This document shows, one piece after another, positions 4,859 to 9,789 of a stretch of 9,789 bases of DNA. The notes under the pieces are model-generated. The model ran no database searches. It saw only the letters and a list, made by a program, of their open reading frames with translations, and had not been told where the DNA came from. Both the position numbers and the translations under genes were made by a program. This stretch comes from Bacillota bacterium. GTDB taxonomy: Bacteria > Bacillota > Clostridia > Oscillospirales > Oscillospiraceae. Each line of letters opens with the position of its first letter. The stretch's first letter is position 1. The stretch covers positions 1 through 9,789 of the forward strand of contig JAJUHD010000092.1 of NCBI GenBank assembly GCA_029268085.1, written 5' to 3'.

Positions 4859-5941
4859 ATGGAAAAGAAAACGCCGCTGTATGACTGTCATGTGGATGCC
4901 GGCGCCAAAATGGTTCCATTTGCGGGGTATTTAATGCCGGTGCAATACACCGACATCATTGAGGAGCATATGGCCGTGCGTCAGAAGGCGGGAATATTTG
5001 ATGTTTCCCATATGGGAGAGGTGATGATAAAAGGCCCGGATGCGCTCAAAAACATCAACTTTCTTTTGACCAACGATTTCAACGGCATGACTGACGGCAG
5101 GGTGCGCTACAGCCCCATGTGCAATCCTGCCGGCGGCGTTATTGACGACCTGCTCATCTACCGCATGGCTGAGGATAAGTACCTGATCGTCGTAAATGCT
5201 TCAAACCGCGAAAAAGACGTTGAATGGATGAAAGAACATATCTTCGGGCAGGTCAGCCTTGAGGATATTTCGGATTCCATAGCGCAGGTCGCGCTTCAGG
5301 GGCCGAGGTCTAAGACCATACTTTCGAAGCTTGCCGACGATGCCTGCATCCCTGAAAAATACTACACGTTCCTCGACAATTGCTCCGTTGCGGGAATCAA
5401 GTGCCTTATTTCCCAGACAGGTTATACCGGAGAGCACGGATATGAGCTTTACTGCGATGCCAAAGATGCGGATTCGCTCTGGAGGGCCCTGCTTGAGGCC
5501 GGAAAGGACGAGGGGCTTATTCCCTGCGGCCTCGGCGCGCGCGACACTCTCCGCATGGAAGCCGCTATGCCGCTTTACGGGCACGAAATGGACGATACCG
5601 TAAGCCCCTTGGAAACCGGACTTGATTTCGGTGTCAAAATGCAGAAGGCCGACTTCATCGGAAAGAGCGCTCTCGCGGCAAAAGGAGAGCCGAAAATCAC
5701 TCGCGTCGGTTTAAAAGTCACCGGCAGGGGCATAATCCGTGAGCACTGTCTGGTATTTATCGGAGAAGAAAAGATCGGGAAAACCACATCGGGAACCTTC
5801 CTGCCGTATATGAACGGAGCATATGCGATGGCTTTGGTAGATAAGGACCGCAGCGCCGTCGGGACTTCTGTTTCCGCCGAAGTCCGCGGACGCAGGGTCG
5901 AGGCTGAGATTGTGCCGCTTCCCTTCTATAAAAAATCCTGA
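4859..5941 (+). CDS. gcvT: Glycine cleavage system T protein (aminomethyltransferase)
   Basis: This 360-residue, cytosolic, tetrahydrofolate-dependent enzyme takes the aminomethyl group from GcvH, forms 5,10-methylene-tetrahydrofolate and releases ammonia. The N-terminal signature is PFAGYLMPVQY (20-30) followed by AGIFDVSHMGEV (44-55). NPAGGVIDDLL (89-99) carries the conserved acidic pair D96/D97, which in the family includes the catalytic aspartate. TGYTGEHGYELY (187-198) and GLGARDTLRMEA (224-235) line the folate pocket. The length is normal for the family and the frame is intact. AGGGAGG (4847-4853) precedes the ATG by 5 bases. It is the first gene of the operon, directly behind the riboswitch terminator, and gcvH follows after 28 bases. 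Confidence 0.97.
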   Translation: MEKKTPLYDCHVDAGAKMVPFAGYLMPVQYTDIIEEHMAVRQKAGIFDVSHMGEVMIKGPDALKNINFLLTNDFNGMTDGRVRYSPMCNPAGGVIDDLLIYRMAEDKYLIVVNASNREKDVEWMKEHIFGQVSLEDISDSIAQVALQGPRSKTILSKLADDACIPEKYYTFLDNCSVAGIKCLISQTGYTGEHGYELYCDAKDADSLWRALLEAGKDEGLIPCGLGARDTLRMEAAMPLYGHEMDDTVSPLETGLDFGVKMQKADFIGKSALAAKGEPKITRVGLKVTGRGIIREHCLVFIGEEKIGKTTSGTFLPYMNGAYAMALVDKDRSAVGTSVSAEVRGRRVEAEIVPLPFYKKS

Positions 5942-5969
5942 ATAAATCAGTATAAAAGGAGAAATCAGA

Positions 5970-6350
5970 ATGAATACGCCGAAAAATCTTAAATACTCCG
6001 AAACTCACGAATGGGTGGAATTTCTTGACGACGGAACCGCAAAAATCGGCCTTACAGATTTTGCGCAGAAAAAGCTCGGCAAGCTTGTTTTCGTAAATCT
6101 CCCGCTCGTTGGGGATGAGATCGCTGCCGGCCAGCCCTTTGGCGACGTCGAGAGCGTCAAGGCCGTTTCGGACGTTATCTCCCCCGTCGACGGCACCGTA
6201 ACGGAGGTGAATGAAGAGCTGCTGGACGCCCCCGGAATGATCAACGACGAGCCCTACGGCGCGTGGCTTGTCAAGGTGTCCGTCATAGCCGGCAACGACG
6301 AGCTTATGAGCGCTGAAGAGTATGAGGAACTGTGCGCCAAGGAGGAATAG
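5970..6350 (+). CDS. gcvH: Glycine cleavage system H protein (lipoyl carrier)
   Basis: A 126-residue shuttle protein that carries the aminomethyl intermediate on a swinging lipoyl arm from P protein to T protein and presents the reduced arm to Lpd. The N-terminal YSETHEWVEF (9-18) is typical. The lipoylation site is K64 in DVESVKAVSD (59-68), followed by SPVDGTVTEVNE (71-82) and the family ending with NDEPYGAWLVKV (92-103). All key parts are present and the length is standard. AAAGGAG at 5956-5961 gives a good ribosome binding site. The last codons contain the AAGGAGG (6339-6345) used by gcvPA, which starts 2 bases after the gcvH stop, so the two are probably translationally coupled. No lipoate ligase gene is in the window. 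Confidence 0.97.
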   Translation: MNTPKNLKYSETHEWVEFLDDGTAKIGLTDFAQKKLGKLVFVNLPLVGDEIAAGQPFGDVESVKAVSDVISPVDGTVTEVNEELLDAPGMINDEPYGAWLVKVSVIAGNDELMSAEEYEELCAKEE

Positions 6351-6352
6351 GT

Positions 6353-7675
6353 ATGGGCCATTACCTTTCCATAACCGATGAGCAGAGAAACGAAATGCTG
6401 GACGCCATAGGCCTTTGCTCAATGGAGGAACTGTACGCCGCCGTACCCAATGAGCTTATACTGAAAGAGCCTCTCGGCCTTCCGTCAGGAATAAGCGAGC
6501 TTGAGGTTTTGCGGACAATGGAGGGTATGGCGGCTAGGAACAAAGTATTTCAGACCGTGTTCCGCGGCGCAGGCGCATACCGGCACTATATTCCGGCCAT
6601 AGTAGGCTCGGTTATATCTAAAGAAACCTTTGTCACCGCTTATACTCCATATCAGGCGGAGATATCACAGGGCATACTTCAGGCTATTTTCGAGTATCAG
6701 ACGATGATATGCCGGCTTACGGGAATGGATGTCTCCAACGCCTCGGTGTACGACGGCGCAACGGCTGCGGCGGAGGCCCTTGCCATGTGCCGCGACAGAA
6801 AGCGCACAAAGGCGCTCGTCAGCGCCTGCGCTCATCCCGACGTTATAAAGGTCATGCAAACCTATGGCTGGGCTGCGAACGCCGAAATAGACCTGATTCC
6901 CTCAAAGTACGGCCTTACAGATATGGACGCCCTGCGCTCAATGCTGGATGATTCGGTTTCCTGCGTATATATCGCCCAGCCGAATTTCTTCGGACTTATC
7001 GAGGACGCGGCAGGTATCGGGCAGCTCGCCCATGATGCCGGGGCAAAATTCGTTATGGCCGTTAACCCCATCGCGGCGGCGCTTCTGAAAACACCCGGGG
7101 AGTGCGGAGCCGACGTTGCGGTCGGCGAAGGCCAGCCGCTCGGTATGCCGTTATCGTTCGGCGGGCCCTATCTCGGCTTTATGGCGGCGACAGCCGCGAT
7201 GATGCGGAAGCTCCCGGGACGTATCGTCGGTGAAACGCTCGATTCAGAGGGAAACAGGGCCTTTGTCCTCACGCTTCAGGCAAGAGAACAGCACATCCGC
7301 CGTGAAAAGGCGAGCAGCAACATCTGCTCCAACGAGGCGCTTTGCGCATTGACGGCCGCCGTTTACATGGCGTCCATGGGGCCTGCCGGCATAAAGGATG
7401 TCGCCGTCCAGTGCCTGTCCAAAGCGCATTATATGGCGAAAGCCGTCTCGTCTGTACCGGGCTTTGCGCTCAGGTACAAGGGCGAATTCTTCCATGAGTT
7501 CGTGACCGAATGCCCTGTTGATACAGATAGGGTAATGAAGGCTCTTGAAGAAAATGGCATACTCGGCGGCCTGCCCTTGTCAGACGGCGGAATTCTTTGG
7601 TGCGCTACCGAAATGAACACGAAAAACGAGATTGATACTCTCGCAAATCTATTAAAGGAGGAGGCCTGCAAATGA
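6353..7675 (+). CDS. gcvPA: Glycine dehydrogenase (decarboxylating) subunit 1, P protein alpha
   Basis: A 440-residue N-terminal half of P protein, the PLP enzyme that decarboxylates glycine and loads the remaining aminomethyl group onto lipoyl-GcvH. In Clostridia and many thermophiles P protein is a GcvPA/GcvPB complex rather than one long chain. Signatures are FRGAGAYRHYIPAIVGS (70-86), TAYTPYQAEISQG (95-107), SVYDGATAAAEA (131-142) and LSFGGPYLGFMA near 264-275. The ATG at 6353 is chosen over the upstream GTG at 6332: AAGGAGG (6339-6345) is 7 bases before the ATG, and the GTG start would put the ribosome binding site inside the gene. The PLP lysine lies in the partner subunit. The stop overlaps the gcvPB start (ATGA). 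Confidence 0.96.
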   Translation: MGHYLSITDEQRNEMLDAIGLCSMEELYAAVPNELILKEPLGLPSGISELEVLRTMEGMAARNKVFQTVFRGAGAYRHYIPAIVGSVISKETFVTAYTPYQAEISQGILQAIFEYQTMICRLTGMDVSNASVYDGATAAAEALAMCRDRKRTKALVSACAHPDVIKVMQTYGWAANAEIDLIPSKYGLTDMDALRSMLDDSVSCVYIAQPNFFGLIEDAAGIGQLAHDAGAKFVMAVNPIAAALLKTPGECGADVAVGEGQPLGMPLSFGGPYLGFMAATAAMMRKLPGRIVGETLDSEGNRAFVLTLQAREQHIRREKASSNICSNEALCALTAAVYMASMGPAGIKDVAVQCLSKAHYMAKAVSSVPGFALRYKGEFFHEFVTECPVDTDRVMKALEENGILGGLPLSDGGILWCATEMNTKNEIDTLANLLKEEACK

Positions 7676-9117
7676 AACTGCTGTTTGAAAAAAGCGTTCC
7701 GGGCAGAAGCTCCGCCTTTCTTCCGGACTGCGATGTGCCGATCGTATCTCTTTCTGCGGAGCTTACGCGGGAAAAAGATGCGCTTTTGCCGGAGCTTTCG
7801 GAGAACGATATCAGCCGCCACTATTCCGGGCTTGAACGCAGGGCTTACGGCGTTAATAACGGTTTTTATCCGCTCGGCAGCTGCACGATGAAATATAACC
7901 CCAAAATAAACGAGAAGACCGCCTCGCTCGGCGGCTTTATGGATATTCATCCTCTTCAGCCGGTTTCGACGGTTCAGGGCAGTCTTGAGGCGCTTTTATT
8001 AACGGAAAGAATTCTCTGCGAGATAACCGGCATGGACGCGATGACCCTCCAGCCCGCCGCCGGCGCGCACGGCGAATTTACAGGAATGCTGCTTATAAAG
8101 AAATACCACGAACAGCGCGGCGAAGGCAAAAAGCGTACCAAGGTCATCGTGCCGGACTCAGCGCATGGCACAAACCCAGCTACCGCCGCGATGTGCGGTA
8201 TGACGGTCGTCAGCATCCCCTCCGGCGGGGACGGCTGCGTCGATCTCGAAAAGCTGCGCGGAGCCGTCGGAGAGGATACCGCCGGTCTTATGCTTACAAA
8301 TCCCAATACGCTCGGTATTTTTGATAAAAACATTCTTGAGATAACGAAAATTGTCCATGATGCGGGCGGGCTTTGCTATTACGACGGGGCGAACCTCAAC
8401 GCCATAATGGGAATCGTCCGTCCCGGCGACATGGGCTTTGACTGCGTCCACCTCAATCTCCACAAGACATTTTCGACACCGCACGGGGGCGGCGGTCCGG
8501 GAGCGGGCGCCGTAGGCTGCAAGGCCGATCTCGCGCCCTATCTGCCAGAACCGGGCATTTGCTTCCGTGACGGGCAGTTTTCCTTTGAGGCTGACTGCCG
8601 GCAGAGCATAGGAAAGGTCAAGGCGTTCTGCGGCAACTTCTTGGTATGCGTTCGGGCGCTTACCTATTTGCTCACGCTGGGCAAGGAGGGCATCCCTGAA
8701 GCTGCAAAACACGCGGTGCTTTCGGCTAACTATCTTAAAACGCGGTTGTCAGAAAAATATACGATGGCAAACGGCGGTATTTGCATGCACGAGTTCGTGA
8801 TGACGCTCGAGCATGAGGCAAAAGAAAAGAATGTGACCGCAATGGATATTGCTAAGTCGTTGCTTGATCAGGGCATCCATCCGCCCACGATGTATTTCCC
8901 GCTCATTGTACATGAGGCGCTTATGGCGGAGCCGACCGAAACCGAGGGAAAGGAGCTTCTGGACGAGGCGGCGGACATTTTCCTCAAAGTCTATGACGAG
9001 GCGATGGAGAATCCTGAAAAGGCCCGTGCCTGCCCGGTTGCAGCCGCTATCCGCCGTCCGGACGAGGTCGAGGCGGCACGCAATCCGCGTCTGTGCTGGA
9101 ACCCCGGCGAAGAATAA
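7672..9117 (+). CDS. gcvPB: Glycine dehydrogenase (decarboxylating) subunit 2, P protein beta
   Basis: A 481-residue C-terminal half of P protein, which carries the cofactor. The PLP Schiff-base lysine is K265 in HLNLHKTFSTPHGGGGPG (260-277). Other family marks are GFYPLGSCTMKYNPK (64-78), QPAAGAHGEFTG (127-138), DSAHGTNPATAA (162-173) and YYDGANLNAI (236-245). The length is standard and the frame intact. Its ATG overlaps the gcvPA stop by four bases (ATGA at 7672-7675), the usual sign of translational coupling and a fixed subunit ratio. A strong AAAGGAGGAGG around 7655-7665 gives its own ribosome binding site. lpd follows after 28 bases. Confidence 0.97.
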   Translation: MKLLFEKSVPGRSSAFLPDCDVPIVSLSAELTREKDALLPELSENDISRHYSGLERRAYGVNNGFYPLGSCTMKYNPKINEKTASLGGFMDIHPLQPVSTVQGSLEALLLTERILCEITGMDAMTLQPAAGAHGEFTGMLLIKKYHEQRGEGKKRTKVIVPDSAHGTNPATAAMCGMTVVSIPSGGDGCVDLEKLRGAVGEDTAGLMLTNPNTLGIFDKNILEITKIVHDAGGLCYYDGANLNAIMGIVRPGDMGFDCVHLNLHKTFSTPHGGGGPGAGAVGCKADLAPYLPEPGICFRDGQFSFEADCRQSIGKVKAFCGNFLVCVRALTYLLTLGKEGIPEAAKHAVLSANYLKTRLSEKYTMANGGICMHEFVMTLEHEAKEKNVTAMDIAKSLLDQGIHPPTMYFPLIVHEALMAEPTETEGKELLDEAADIFLKVYDEAMENPEKARACPVAAAIRRPDEVEAARNPRLCWNPGEE

Positions 9118-9145
9118 TATACCGCTTAGTTAAGGAGAGAATCTG

Positions 9146-9789
9146 ATGCCCCAAAAGTATGATCTTGTTGTGATCGGCGCAGGGCCGGGAGGCTACACGG
9201 CGGCGATATCGGCGGCCCAGCGCGGAATGAAGGCCGCAATAGTGGAATCCCGCGAAACAGGCGGTACCTGCCTGAACCGCGGCTGCATTCCGGCGAAAAC
9301 GCTTTTGCACTCTGCAAATTTATATCGTGAAATGAAAAATGCCGAAAGCGCTGGTGTTTTTGCCGAAAAGCTCAGCTATGACATGGATGCCATTTACCGC
9401 CGCAAGGACGAGGTCGTGACCGGCATAAGAGAGGGCATCGAATCGCTTATAAAGGCAAACAAAATAGACTTTTACAGCGGCAGGGCAAAGATTATCTCCT
9501 CGCAGGAAGTGTCTGTGGCGGGACCTGATGCGGACGAGATGCTTAATACAAACAGAATACTTATTGCCACGGGAGCCGTTCCTTCCCGTTTGCCGATCGA
9601 GGGGATCGGTTTGCCCGGCGTTGTCACAAGCGACGAACTGCTTGAAGGAAGGGCGGTCGATTACAGGAGCATTATTATTATCGGCGGCGGCGTAATAGGT
9701 ACGGAGTTTGCCTCGGTTTTCAGCGCGCTCGGCTGCGAGGTCACGATAATTGAGGCCGCCGACCGCATTGTCCCGACGCTGGACCGCGA
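9146..9789 (+). CDS. lpdA: Dihydrolipoyl dehydrogenase (L protein / E3), 5' part
   Basis: A flavin enzyme that reoxidises the dihydrolipoyl arm of GcvH using NAD+. The first 214 codons are present and the frame is still open at the window edge; full-length family members are about 450-475 residues. The FAD-binding motif VVIGAGPGGYTAA lies at 8-20. The redox-active disulfide is C42/C47 in GGTCLNRGCIPAK (39-51). ATGAVPS (141-147) marks the end of the first FAD segment, and the NAD-binding fold begins with IIIGGGVIGTEFAS (177-190). AAGGAGA (9132-9138) precedes the ATG by 7 bases. As last visible gene of the gcv operon it is most likely the dedicated L protein. A related mercuric or other disulfide reductase is much less likely. 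Confidence 0.95.
   Translation, partial: MPQKYDLVVIGAGPGGYTAAISAAQRGMKAAIVESRETGGTCLNRGCIPAKTLLHSANLYREMKNAESAGVFAEKLSYDMDAIYRRKDEVVTGIREGIESLIKANKIDFYSGRAKIISSQEVSVAGPDADEMLNTNRILIATGAVPSRLPIEGIGLPGVVTSDELLEGRAVDYRSIIIIGGGVIGTEFASVFSALGCEVTIIEAADRIVPTLDR

Noticed and set aside
6332..6352. Upstream GTG start for gcvPA giving 447 residues
   Set aside because: The added residues are encoded by the ribosome binding site itself, and the ATG at 6353 has ideal spacing and a normal GcvPA N-terminus.
5757..6422. 221-codon minus-strand ORF opposite gcvT, gcvH and gcvPA
   Set aside because: It is antisense to three certain genes and its composition follows their codon bias (long frames on the other strand are common in GC-rich coding DNA). 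It shows no domain.
8158..8712. 184-codon minus-strand ORF opposite gcvPB
   Set aside because: Antisense shadow of a fully conserved enzyme gene, with no motif and no plausible promoter or ribosome binding site.
1..9789. CRISPR arrays, tRNA or rRNA genes, insertion sequences, integration sites
   Set aside because: I looked for regularly spaced repeats, cloverleaf-like stretches, terminal inverted repeats and transposase or integrase motifs on both strands and saw none.

Overview
The window looks like chromosomal DNA of an anaerobic Clostridia-type Firmicute, perhaps Oscillospirales or a relative. The reasons are the split glycine dehydrogenase (GcvPA plus GcvPB), a tandem glycine riboswitch ending in an intrinsic terminator, strong AGGAGG ribosome binding sites, sigma-A-like promoters, and a clostridial-style methyl-accepting chemotaxis protein. 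The taxonomic call is inference. No phage genes, insertion sequence, CRISPR array, tRNA or rRNA are visible. Base composition is AT-rich in the intergenic stretches and moderate in the first two genes, and clearly richer in GC in the glycine operon.

Layout. (1) 1-1832: a SUV3-like superfamily 2 helicase. Its reading frame stays open for about 160 bases upstream of the first ATG, and that stretch has a Shine-Dalgarno-like GGAGG but no normal start codon. (2) 1833-2227: an AT-rich gap of about 395 bases with a tandem repeat, two copies of a palindrome, a probable promoter and one doubtful small ORF. (3) 2228-3919: a transmembrane chemoreceptor, followed by a strong bidirectional terminator (3929-3976) shared with the convergent gene. 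(4) 3982-4531: a small divergent module. A Cro/C1-type regulator (minus strand) and an uncharacterised 56-aa protein (plus strand) share a promoter region. It contains two near-identical 16-bp palindromes and a weaker third, most simply read as the regulator's own operators. (5) 4532-4858: a promoter, a tandem glycine riboswitch with a leader-linker P0/kink-turn, and an intrinsic terminator. The closing helix of aptamer II overlaps the terminator, which predicts a glycine-ON switch. (6) 4859-9789: gcvT-gcvH-gcvPA-gcvPB-lpd, tightly packed, with lpd running off the window end.

How it works together. GcvPA/GcvPB (P protein, PLP) decarboxylates glycine and passes the aminomethyl group to lipoylated GcvH. 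GcvT transfers the methylene to tetrahydrofolate and releases ammonia. Lpd reoxidises the dihydrolipoyl arm with NAD+. Glycine itself switches the operon on through the leader. The helicase, the chemoreceptor and the regulator/small-protein pair appear to be independent transcription units with no visible functional link to glycine metabolism.

The least explained parts are the regulator/small-protein module at 3982-4531 and the 5' end of the helicase gene. The riboswitch is a known class, but its parts can be read here in unusual detail.
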